A stretch of 7,983 nt of DNA from a bacterium (GTDB lineage: Bacteria > AUK180): assembly GCA_021162505.1 (NCBI GenBank), contig JAGGYO010000353.1:1-7983 (forward strand), written 5' to 3'. Under the pieces are notes generated by a model, which saw only the letters and a list, made by a program, of their open reading frames with translations, was not told where the DNA came from and did no database searches. Both the position numbers and the translations under genes were made by a program. Shown piece by piece: positions 1-5,697 of the stretch. Position 1 is the first letter of the stretch, and every line of letters starts with the position of its first letter.

Positions 1-2
1 AG

Positions 3-56
3 TGGTATAATAATCCAGAGTTTGGTGATGAAAAGGAGAGAGGAAAATCAACTTAA
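3..56 (+). CDS. Possible C-terminal end of an upstream protein (partial)
   Basis: The frame that begins at base 3 is open from the window edge to a TAA at 54-56 and gives 17 residues (WYNNPEFGDEKERGKST). The composition, hydrophilic with charged residues at the end, looks like a normal protein C-terminus. The other frame that stays open, ending at 108, reads less like protein. No family can be recognised from so few residues, and the start lies outside the window. It may simply be chance. Confidence 0.3.
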   Translation, partial: WYNNPEFGDEKERGKST

Positions 57-349
57 CTGTCTGGAGTTACTTCAAATTAAATGTATTGCCCCCCCCATTT
101 CTCTGTAAATTCTATTATATTCGTTCTAAACAGAAATTATAACCCGAGGAAATTAAATTCGGTTGCTCTTTATATAAAAGCCATTTTCATCAAGAGGAAT
201 GAACTTATTAGAAAAACTAAATTCATTCGGTTTTTCCCACATAAAATTGTGTGGGGGAATGAAACTGTTCTTTGAAAATATTATGGTTATGACTTGGTTA
301 TAAAGAAAAAATCGAAATTTATTTTCGTAAAACAAAAAAGGAGGTTTAT
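57..349. other. Non-coding leader upstream of the lipoprotein gene
   Basis: About 290 bases with no convincing gene. It is AT-rich apart from a run of eight C residues at 89-96. It contains the imperfect hairpin at 222-263, listed separately, and a strong Shine-Dalgarno AGGAGG at 339-344, five bases before the ATG at 350. I could not find a good sigma-70 promoter: TTGAAA at 272-277 could be a -35 element, but the nearest TTATAA (298-303) is 20 bases away, which is too far. The promoter for 350-1117 probably lies here but is not identified. Confidence 0.5.
222..263 (+). promoter_or_regulatory. Two-tier imperfect hairpin, terminator-like or leader structure
   Basis: An outer stem of seven perfect pairs (TTCATTC 222-228 with GAATGAA 257-263) encloses an inner stem CCCACA (236-241) with TGTGGG (250-255) and an 8-base loop. 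The T run at 231-235 lies on the 5' side of the inner stem, and no T run follows the 3' arm, so it is not a classic terminator on the + strand. On the - strand the 231-235 T run becomes an A run, so a bidirectional terminator is also not clear. It could be a leader structure of the lipoprotein transcript or a small palindromic element. Confidence 0.35.
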
Positions 350-1117
350 ATGAAAAGGAATTTCTTAAGATATTCTACTTTACTTTTGGTTCTTGGTTTG
401 ATGATTTTTGCCGGTTGTTCGAAATCTAGTACGGATTTACAGACAACACCAGATAAAATTAATAAAATCTACGGTTTAAAGGGGGATAAAACTGATAAAA
501 AAATAAACTATGTCCCGGAGCTAATAAAAGAAATGTCTTATGAATCACTGAATGAAAATGTTGAAATATTACCTGATAAAATGTTTTTAATTAATTTGGT
601 TATTGCAGGTGTAAATGATGGAGAAATTAACTTTATTAATTGTAATAAAGGAAACAGTTTTTTAAATATGATCAATGCTGTTTCAATTTCCCACACAATG
701 TCTGATGAAAAAAACATTAAAGGGATTATTAGTAAACTTGAAAATCTCTATGAAGAATATGAGAAAATTCCTGAAACTATTAATCCTATAGATAAACCAA
801 TAATTTCAATAATTTTAGGCATTACTCTTGAAGCTTTAAGGGGAAATATGCCTCTTGCAAGTGAATTTATTATTAATTCGTGGGAAGATGTAAGAGATAA
901 TATATTTATTGATGAAACTCAATCCTGGGCGGGATTAATTATTGTTGCTGCTGTTGTTCTTGTTACTATAGGGGTTGTTATTGCAATTAAGGGAGCTTGT
1001 ACTGTAGGTTGCTATAAGTGCAAACAGAATGCAGCACTTATTGATGGTTCTGAAGAACAGAAAGCTGCCTATGATGAATGCGAGAAGAAATATTCCGGTT
1101 GTAATTGTAATAAATAA
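350..1117 (+). CDS. Putative lipoprotein with C-terminal membrane helix and cysteine-rich tail
   Basis: I do not recognise a family for this 255-residue protein. It opens with a lipoprotein signal peptide: MKRN, a hydrophobic stretch (about 9-20), and the lipobox F-A-G-C with the acylated cysteine at residue 23. The middle part (about 30-190) is soluble-looking and acidic to mixed, with one cysteine (98). Residues 193-216 form a strong hydrophobic helix with glycines and valines. The last 39 residues carry six cysteines (217, 221, 224, 244, 251, 253) among Lys, Glu and Asp, which suggests a metal-binding or disulfide-bonded knuckle. A lipid anchor at one end and a membrane helix near the other is an unusual combination. 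The start is supported by AGGAGG five bases upstream. The membrane protein at 1145 follows after 27 bases, so the two are likely one transcript. Coding status is likely; function is unknown. Confidence 0.8.
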   Translation: MKRNFLRYSTLLLVLGLMIFAGCSKSSTDLQTTPDKINKIYGLKGDKTDKKINYVPELIKEMSYESLNENVEILPDKMFLINLVIAGVNDGEINFINCNKGNSFLNMINAVSISHTMSDEKNIKGIISKLENLYEEYEKIPETINPIDKPIISIILGITLEALRGNMPLASEFIINSWEDVRDNIFIDETQSWAGLIIVAAVVLVTIGVVIAIKGACTVGCYKCKQNAALIDGSEEQKAAYDECEKKYSGCNCNK

Positions 1118-1144
1118 CAATAATAAATTATTATAGGGGGAAGC

Positions 1145-1525
1145 ATGAAGGATATTTTAAATTCCAAAGGAATGAATTCTGAAATAGGAGAAAAAGTAAA
1201 AAAATGCCTTGCAATTTTTTTTCTACTGGGTATTATTTTTACCATAAATGTGTTATTGCAAGAGGAACTTTTAAACATTATAACATTTTTTCTCCCTATT
1301 TTTATTGTAATTGGGTTAATCGTACTATTTAAATATTTATTAAAAGCAATCCTGATATTAGATATAATAGTTATACTCTTTTTCATTGCCGTAGCAGTAT
1401 TTTTTTCACTTATGATGAAAAGAACTTTTACGGAGAATTCATTAGAAGCTACAAAAATAATAATGGTATTTGTCTATTCATTTATGGTATATTGGGAATT
1501 TAGATCAGTTATTTCCATGAAATAA
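1145..1525 (+). CDS. Small membrane protein with about four transmembrane helices, function unknown
   Basis: The 126-residue product is dominated by Ile, Leu, Phe and Val. Hydrophobic segments are visible at about 21-38, 43-62, 66-90 and 102-118, separated by short loops with Lys, Glu or Asn. There are no recognisable catalytic motifs and no signal peptide cleavage site, so an integral inner-membrane protein is the best description. AGGGGGAA (1135-1142) precedes the ATG at a usable distance; a second Met at residue 10 is a less likely start. It follows the cysteine-rich lipoprotein by 27 bases, which suggests that the two act together, for example as a partner or protective membrane protein. 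That is inference from position only. Confidence 0.7.
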   Translation: MKDILNSKGMNSEIGEKVKKCLAIFFLLGIIFTINVLLQEELLNIITFFLPIFIVIGLIVLFKYLLKAILILDIIVILFFIAVAVFFSLMMKRTFTENSLEATKIIMVFVYSFMVYWEFRSVISMK

Positions 1526-1611
1526 GAGAGTGGAAAGGGTGATAGTGGGGTAAGGTTGCGACTTTGAAAGTTTCAGAATAAAGCGTAAAGAGATAAAATC
1601 AAAAAGATAAG

Positions 1612-1629
1612 AAGTAAAATACTTTACTT
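1612..1629. repeat. Perfect 7-bp inverted repeat
   Basis: AAGTAAA (1612-1618) and TTTACTT (1623-1629) are exact reverse complements around a 4-base loop. The stem is AT-rich and so weak. It is the first member of the inverted-repeat cluster. Alone it could be chance in AT-rich DNA. Confidence 0.35.
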
Positions 1630-1644
1630 ATGTTAATAACAAGC

Positions 1645-1675
1645 GGGACATACCTCGGATGTTCAGGTGTGTCCC
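1645..1675. repeat. 11-bp hairpin, probable palindromic mini-element
   Basis: GGGACATACCT (1645-1655) pairs with AGGTGTGTCCC (1665-1675). In RNA all 11 positions pair, with one U-G wobble, and the loop is nine bases. The GC-rich stem stands out from its AT-rich surroundings, and the wobble keeps the pairing intact, which argues for a selected or recently mobile structure. No T run follows, so a canonical terminator is unlikely. A REP-like dispersed palindrome or an RNA processing or stability hairpin fits better. Confidence 0.6.
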
Positions 1676-1682
1676 AAGACTG

Positions 1683-1699
1683 TTTAATCTGTGATTAAA
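1683..1699. repeat. Perfect 7-bp hairpin with 3-base loop
   Basis: TTTAATC (1683-1689) and GATTAAA (1693-1699) are exact reverse complements around TGT. It lies only seven bases after the strong 1645-1675 hairpin and is followed by the AT-rich stretch ATTATTA. The two together might act as a weak composite terminator for the left gene pair, but the downstream T content is poor. Confidence 0.4.
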
Positions 1700-1718
1700 A
1701 TTATTACTTAACTGCTGT

Positions 1719-1739
1719 ATTCCGTGTCAAGCACAGAAT
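1719..1739. repeat. REP-like palindrome (ATTCCGTG/CACAGAAT)
   Basis: ATTCCGTG (1719-1726) and CACAGAAT (1732-1739) pair at seven of eight positions, with a C-A mismatch, around the loop TCAAG. From memory, the pattern ATTCCGTG-TCAAG-CACGGAATGAC resembles short palindromes that are dispersed in many copies in a range of bacterial genomes. That resemblance was not checked here. A second palindrome starts directly after it. Confidence 0.45.
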
Positions 1740-1740
1740 G

Positions 1741-1758
1741 ACCCTGTAAATACGGGGT
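1741..1758. repeat. 7-bp hairpin abutting the REP-like palindrome
   Basis: ACCCTGT (1741-1747) pairs with ACGGGGT (1752-1758) around the loop AAAT, with one wobble pair. It lies one base after the 1719-1739 palindrome, so the two may form one composite repeat unit of about 40 bases. Single compensating wobble or mismatch positions in both hint at degenerating copies of a symmetric consensus. Confidence 0.45.
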
Positions 1759-1783
1759 AAACTCCAAACAACCATTATCAGGT

Positions 1784-1812
1784 TTTGCTTTAAAGCGAAT
1801 TTATGGTAAAAT
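1784..1812 (+). promoter_or_regulatory. Weak promoter candidate with overlapping palindrome
   Basis: TTGCTT (1785-1790) and TAAAAT (1807-1812), 16 bases apart, make a passable sigma-70-like pair just before the peptidase operon. The -35 element sits inside the palindrome 1784-1799, whose core GCTTTAAAGC is perfect (one mismatched pair further out), so a repressor could bind there. The implied leader would be only about a dozen bases, which is short, and the match is poor enough to be chance in AT-rich DNA. Confidence 0.22.
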
Positions 1813-1830
1813 AAAGTAAAGGAATGAAAT

Positions 1831-2847
1831 ATGGACTATCTCAAATCCCTTCTCGAAAAGGCTTCGATTTCGGGTTATGAAGAAGACCTTAAAACCTTTA
1901 TTGTTGAGAAATTCAAAAGTTCGGGCTTACAATTACATATATCCCCCATGGGGAATATTCTGGCAGTGAAGCAGGGAACCTCACCATATACTATCCTTTT
2001 TGATGCTCATTATGATCAGATCGGATTCGTTGTGCAAAAGATATCACCTAATGGTATAGTTCATTTGAAATCTGTGGGCGGACATGACCCCAGGGTTATT
2101 CTGGGAACAAAGCTTATCATCCTCGGGAAGGAAGAGGTTACCGGTGTTATAGCTACCATACCTCCGCATTTATCAAGCCCCGATGAACGCAAAAAAGTTC
2201 CAAAAATCGCTCAAATGTTCCTTGATACCGGTCTCAATTACGAGCAATTAACAGAATTGGTAAATATAGGTGATCCGGTGATCTTTGATAGAAAAATAGA
2301 AATAATCGACGATTATATTATTGGACCCGGAATTGACAATCGTGGTGGTGTTTATACCCTTTTGAAATTGGCCAAATGGTTAAAAGTATATGATAATACA
2401 GCCACCATTGCTCTGAGGGTTACCATTCAAGAAGAAGTGGGGATCCGGGGGGCACAAATGTTACCGGCATTACCTTTTGACCTTGCTGTGGTCGTTGATG
2501 CCACCTTTGCAAAACAACCGCTGGCAAATGATAATTATACCTTTGATATTGATAAGGGTCCCACCATAATGTACGGACCCAATTATTCAAGAGAGTATTC
2601 CAGGCGAGTTGAGGAAAAAGCAAAATTAAAAAAAGTGAAATTTCAAAGAGAGGTAGAGGAAAGCGTAAGGGGTACAAATGCCTATGGCTACCGTACTATG
2701 TCCGGCGGGAAAGCCCTTATCGGGATAAGTTATCCTATATATAATATGCATACTCCTTCCGAAATAGTAAAATATGAGACATTGAAGGAGACAATAGAAC
2801 TTTTTAAGATCATTGTAATGGAATTCAATCAGGGGAGCGTTCAATGA
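1831..2847 (+). CDS. M42 family metallo-aminopeptidase, divergent paralogue 1
   Basis: A 338-residue member of the M42 (TET/FrvX/glutamyl aminopeptidase) family: cytoplasmic, two-metal exopeptidases that trim N-terminal residues from peptides, usually as dodecamers. Expected ligands and catalytic residues are present: His60 and Asp62 (HYDQIG), bridging Asp169 (GIDNRGG), Glu201 and Glu202 (QEEVGIRGA), Asp223 (VVDAT) and His307 (NMHTPSE). PPH at 111-113 and the adjoining GD motif are family-typical. Two usually strong motifs are altered: HxDE reads HYDQ, and GGTDA reads RGTNA at 280-284. This suggests shifted substrate preference, or a structural partner role, rather than loss of activity. Length matches the family (about 330-370). 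AAAGGA (1818-1823) lies seven bases before the ATG. The stop overlaps the next start (ATGA), giving translational coupling to the second paralogue. The family is sure; the peptide specificity is not known. Confidence 0.93.
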   Translation: MDYLKSLLEKASISGYEEDLKTFIVEKFKSSGLQLHISPMGNILAVKQGTSPYTILFDAHYDQIGFVVQKISPNGIVHLKSVGGHDPRVILGTKLIILGKEEVTGVIATIPPHLSSPDERKKVPKIAQMFLDTGLNYEQLTELVNIGDPVIFDRKIEIIDDYIIGPGIDNRGGVYTLLKLAKWLKVYDNTATIALRVTIQEEVGIRGAQMLPALPFDLAVVVDATFAKQPLANDNYTFDIDKGPTIMYGPNYSREYSRRVEEKAKLKKVKFQREVEESVRGTNAYGYRTMSGGKALIGISYPIYNMHTPSEIVKYETLKETIELFKIIVMEFNQGSVQ

Positions 2848-3878
2848 AGTTTGCATTGGAGCTTTCAGATGGTTTCGGACCTTCCAGCGGTGAAAAAAAT
2901 ATAGCTGAGCTCATTAAAAAGGAGCTTTCTTCTATATCTATTGACCTTAAAAGGGATGAACTCGGTTCTCTTATTGTCTTTAAGGAAGGGAAAAATATTA
3001 AAAATCACGGGATCATTTTATCTGCCCATATGGACGAGGTGGGATTTATCATTTCAAAGATCAATGATGACGGAACCCTATCTTTTAGAAAATTAGGTGG
3101 TATTGACAATAGATTGCTTCCGGCAAAAAGAGTGATCATCGGTGAAAATAGGATAAAAGGCACTATAATGTCGCCGCCAATCCACCTTTCAAAGAAAAGT
3201 GAAATGGCAATTGATACGGAACAGCTGACTATTTTTATAGGAGCAAAAGATAAAAAACAGGCTTTAGAAAAAGTGGAAATTGGAGATCTTGCAACATTTG
3301 ATCAAATCGCTTTTGAAAAACAAGACACCTTGTGGGGGAAAGCATTTGATGATAGGATCGGCTGTTATATTCTTACACAGATCCTGAAAATGGATTGGGA
3401 TATCAATATTACGGGGATCTTTTCTGTCCAAGAAGAGGTTGGTGTAAGGGGCATACAATCTGCTTTGGAATATGCCAGCGGGGAATTCGGTTTTGCTATT
3501 GAAGGAACTACGGCATACGATATTGAAAGGGATTTTCCCGAAGAATCACCATCCACATTTATTGGAAAAGGACCGGCTATTACTGTGGTGGACCGCATGT
3601 CCATAGGGACAAATTCATTAAAAAAGATCGTTGAAGGTGTTGCAAAGGGTAATAATATCCCCTATCAATTCAAAAAAACGGTTTCCGGTGGAACGGAAAC
3701 ATTTTATCTATTAAATCAAAAGAATATTCCTGCTATTTGCATATCTGTTCCGGTGCGATATATTCATGCACCCCTTGGATTTTGCAAAAAAGAGGATATA
3801 ATAAATACTATAAAATTGGTAAAAGGAACAGCAAAACTTTTGGAATTTCAAATGAAAAAACTTTATGGAGGGAAATAA
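2844..3878 (+). CDS. M42 family metallo-aminopeptidase, paralogue 2 (Glu variant at a metal site)
   Basis: A 344-residue cytoplasmic M42 peptidase. Visible motifs are FGPSSGE near the start (11-17), AHMDEVGF (His62, Asp64), PP at 111-112, AFDDRIG (bridging Asp169), SVQEEVGVRG (Glu197, Glu198) and RYIHAP (His308). The metal ligand usually supplied by Asp is Glu220 here (AIEGTTA), an exchange also seen in some related two-metal peptidases. GGTDA is replaced by GGTET (282-286), and the residue after the last His is Ala instead of Ser or Thr. All ligands needed for two metals therefore remain, so it is probably active with its own specificity. It starts inside the stop of paralogue 1 (ATGA), preceded by AGGGGAG (2831-2837), and its TAA shares one base with the ATG of paralogue 3. 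The gene order argues that the three are made together in fixed ratio. Confidence 0.94.
   Translation: MKFALELSDGFGPSSGEKNIAELIKKELSSISIDLKRDELGSLIVFKEGKNIKNHGIILSAHMDEVGFIISKINDDGTLSFRKLGGIDNRLLPAKRVIIGENRIKGTIMSPPIHLSKKSEMAIDTEQLTIFIGAKDKKQALEKVEIGDLATFDQIAFEKQDTLWGKAFDDRIGCYILTQILKMDWDINITGIFSVQEEVGVRGIQSALEYASGEFGFAIEGTTAYDIERDFPEESPSTFIGKGPAITVVDRMSIGTNSLKKIVEGVAKGNNIPYQFKKTVSGGTETFYLLNQKNIPAICISVPVRYIHAPLGFCKKEDIINTIKLVKGTAKLLEFQMKKLYGGK
3867..3872 (+). promoter_or_regulatory. Shine-Dalgarno site that fixes the start of paralogue 3
   Basis: GGAGGG lies five bases before the ATG at 3878. The same frame stays open further upstream to an ATG at 3737, which would add 47 residues. That extension overlaps the previous gene deeply, has no ribosome site, and does not resemble the M42 N-terminus. 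The protein begins naturally with MAIDLKLLKKLTETFGPSG at 3878. Confidence 0.75.
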
Positions 3879-4891
3879 TGGCAATTGATCTTAAATTATT
3901 GAAAAAATTAACTGAGACCTTTGGCCCATCCGGTAGAGAGGATGAGGTTGGCAAAATAATTCTTGATAGATTGACCAAAAAAGGGTTCAAACCTTCTAAG
4001 GATGTACATGGAAATATAAAGATAACCTTGGGTAATTCAGGAAACAAGATATTGATCACCGCTCATATGGACGAAATCGGCATTGTCGTTAATTATATCG
4101 ATGAAAAGGGATTTTTAAAAATCTCTCCTATTGGTGGAGTTTATAATGAGGCATTGTTCGGGAGTAGAATATTGTTTGCTAACGGTAAATGGGGAGCAAT
4201 ATTTTCGCAAACTACTAATCCTAAGATAAAAACCGACTTCAATTCATTATTTGTTGATATTGGCGCGAAAAACAAAGAGGATGCACAAAAACAAGTACCC
4301 ATTGGGACATTCGGTGTGTTCCATAGAGAAATGGTAAATCTGGGTGATAATATCATGGCAAAAGCCCTTGATGACAGGGTGGGTGTTTATATACTCCTAA
4401 AGACCATTGACAATTTAAAGAGTAAAAAAATGACCAATAGGGTTACCTTTGGTTTCACGGTACAGGAAGAATTTTCAACGCTGGGAGCCAGAGCTCTTGC
4501 ACACTCAATTGACCCGAAGGTCGCCATTGCCGTGGATGTTACCGCTAGTGATGATATAAGAGAAAAACTCTACTTAAATATGACCTTAGGAAATGGTCCT
4601 ACAATAAAAATAATGGATTCATCCCTCATCTCACATCCGAAATTAAAGAATTTTTTCATTGATACCGCAAAAAAAGAGAAGATCAAGCATCAATTGGAAG
4701 TCCTGCCTTTTGGCGGTACGGATGCAGGTGCCATGAGTCTGGTAAAGAACGGCATTCCCGCCATTGGTGTGTCCATACCTGCAAGATATGTCCATACTCC
4801 TTCGGAAATGGTTAATAAAAAGGATATTGAAGGCGCCATAAACCTTTTGACCACGGTACTTACAAAGAAAGATATTGGAGATCTGGTATGA
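3878..4891 (+). CDS. M42 family metallo-aminopeptidase, canonical paralogue 3
   Basis: At 337 residues, this is the most typical M42 peptidase of the three. It has FGPSGRE (15-21), AHMDEIG (His63, Asp65), KALDDRVG (bridging Asp165), TVQEEFSTLGA (Glu197, Glu198), AVDVTAS (Asp220), GGTDAGAM (279-286) and RYVHTPSE (His306). The full ligand set and the intact GGTDA motif predict an active cytoplasmic aminopeptidase; homologues are variously annotated as glutamyl, deblocking or endoglucanase-like (the last name is a legacy misassignment). It lacks the PPH segment found in paralogues 1 and 2, having a plainer stretch at 106-120. The start at 3878 is chosen from the GGAGGG site and the TAATG overlap with paralogue 2. 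Its own end overlaps the phosphorylase start by four bases (ATGA). Members of this family form 12-subunit tetrahedral particles, and mixed particles are known in archaea. Confidence 0.95.
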   Translation: MAIDLKLLKKLTETFGPSGREDEVGKIILDRLTKKGFKPSKDVHGNIKITLGNSGNKILITAHMDEIGIVVNYIDEKGFLKISPIGGVYNEALFGSRILFANGKWGAIFSQTTNPKIKTDFNSLFVDIGAKNKEDAQKQVPIGTFGVFHREMVNLGDNIMAKALDDRVGVYILLKTIDNLKSKKMTNRVTFGFTVQEEFSTLGARALAHSIDPKVAIAVDVTASDDIREKLYLNMTLGNGPTIKIMDSSLISHPKLKNFFIDTAKKEKIKHQLEVLPFGGTDAGAMSLVKNGIPAIGVSIPARYVHTPSEMVNKKDIEGAINLLTTVLTKKDIGDLV

Positions 4892-5697
4892 AAGCAGCTG
4901 GAATCGCTGCTAAATACATAAGAGAACAATTCTCTTCACCCATAGATCATGCTATTGTCAGCGGTTCCGGTTTAAAAATATTTGAAGATAAAGAAACTGT
5001 CTTTTCCATACCCTATTCCCAAATTCCACATTTCCCTTTACCCACGGTTGAAGGTCATGAAGGTCGATTGGATATTTATAGTATTGGAGAGAAAAATATT
5101 GCCCTTTTCAAAGGAAGGGTCCATTATTATGAGGGCTATAGCCCGTGGGATATTACATTTTCCATTCGCTTAATGTATTATCTCGGCATCAAGGACATTA
5201 CATTGACCAATGCCGCCGGAAGTGTTGTGAGAGAAATCGAACCCGGAGATATTGTCATACTGAACGATTATATAAATTTTGCCCAAATAAATCCTCTTAT
5301 TGGGCATAATATCAATTTTGGAGAAAGATTTACCCCAATGAACGAACCTTTTGCCCCAAAACTGTTATCACATGCTGTAAAAACATTAAAGAACTTGAAC
5401 ATGGTCTATAAAACAGGGATATATGTATTCCTCACCGGGCCGGCATATGAGAGCCGAGCCGAAGTTGCAATGGTGCAAAAATTCGGAGGGAGTTTAGTGG
5501 GAATGTCCACGGTACCCGAAATAATTCTTGCAAAACGCTTGGGTTTGAACATATTGGGTATAAGTATTTGTACCAACTTTGGGACAGGCATATCAGATAA
5601 AACTCTACATCATGAAGAGGTGATCGAAATTGGAGAAAAGGTTAAGAAGAACTTAAACAAATTCTTTGAAACATTATTTAGCAATGATACGATTTAG
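4888..5697 (+). CDS. Purine nucleoside phosphorylase, trimeric class
   Basis: A 269-residue enzyme that splits purine nucleosides with phosphate into free base and ribose- (or deoxyribose-) 1-phosphate for salvage in the cytoplasm. Family signatures in order: VSGSGL (24-29, phosphate loop), FKGRVHYYEG (Arg77, His79, Tyr81), TNAAGSV (107-113), GDIVILNDYIN (120-130), TGPAYESRAE with Glu188, VGMSTVPE (Met206, Ser207), and TN at 229-230 followed by a His pair at 241-242. Asn230 corresponds to the Asn that selects 6-oxopurines (inosine, guanosine) in the trimeric class. GSGLG reads GSGLK, and the usual TNxxAG reads TNFGTG; both are mild departures. The methylthioadenosine phosphorylase alternative is unlikely because the GSGL loop and GRxHxYEG motif are PNP-type. 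GGAG (4877-4880) precedes the start, which overlaps the peptidase stop (ATGA). Its end overlaps the nuclease gene by 14 bases. Confidence 0.92.
   Translation: MKAAGIAAKYIREQFSSPIDHAIVSGSGLKIFEDKETVFSIPYSQIPHFPLPTVEGHEGRLDIYSIGEKNIALFKGRVHYYEGYSPWDITFSIRLMYYLGIKDITLTNAAGSVVREIEPGDIVILNDYINFAQINPLIGHNINFGERFTPMNEPFAPKLLSHAVKTLKNLNMVYKTGIYVFLTGPAYESRAEVAMVQKFGGSLVGMSTVPEIILAKRLGLNILGISICTNFGTGISDKTLHHEEVIEIGEKVKKNLNKFFETLFSNDTI

Larger units (their letters stand above)
1526..1830. other. Intergenic region packed with inverted repeats
   Basis: About 305 bases separate the left gene pair from the peptidase operon, with no plausible reading frame on either strand. From 1612 to 1758 there are five consecutive inverted repeats, each described below, with spacers of a few to about 20 bases. 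None is followed at once by a T run, so no standard rho-independent terminator is evident, although the hairpins could still help stop or process transcripts. The first 85 bases (1526-1611) show nothing but purine-rich sequence. Confidence 0.7.

Noticed and set aside
1..108. Alternative + frame open from the window edge to TAA at 106-108
   Set aside because: Its translation runs through the C tract and looks less protein-like than the competing frame ending at 56.
81..275. Open frame of 64 codons on the + strand
   Set aside because: No ribosome site, protein-unlike composition, and it spans the C run and the 222-263 hairpin; it reads like chance in AT-rich non-coding DNA.
313..327. Small hairpin CGAAA/TTTCG before the lipoprotein ribosome site
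   Set aside because: Only five pairs in AT-rich sequence; too weak to claim a function.
1121..1133. AT-only palindrome TAATAA-A-TTATTA between the lipoprotein and membrane protein genes
   Set aside because: No GC in the stem and a one-base centre, so it cannot act as a terminator; likely chance.
1069..1386. Minus-strand frame of 105 codons across the left gene pair
   Set aside because: It overlaps two + strand genes with strong ribosome sites, and its translation looks like the shadow of AT-rich coding DNA.
1612..1758. CRISPR array
   Set aside because: The stems differ in sequence and spacing; no direct repeat unit recurs and no cas gene is present.
2420..2677. Minus-strand frame of 85 codons inside paralogue 1
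   Set aside because: It is antisense to a clear M42 gene with intact motifs; no start signal and no recognisable protein.
3737..3877. 47-residue N-terminal extension of M42 paralogue 3
   Set aside because: It overlaps paralogue 2 by about 140 bases, has no ribosome site and no family similarity; GGAGGG supports the start at 3878.
5666..5683. TTG start adding six residues to the double nuclease
   Set aside because: No ribosome site at a proper distance. The ATG at 5684 fits the coupled overlap better, although TTG cannot be excluded.
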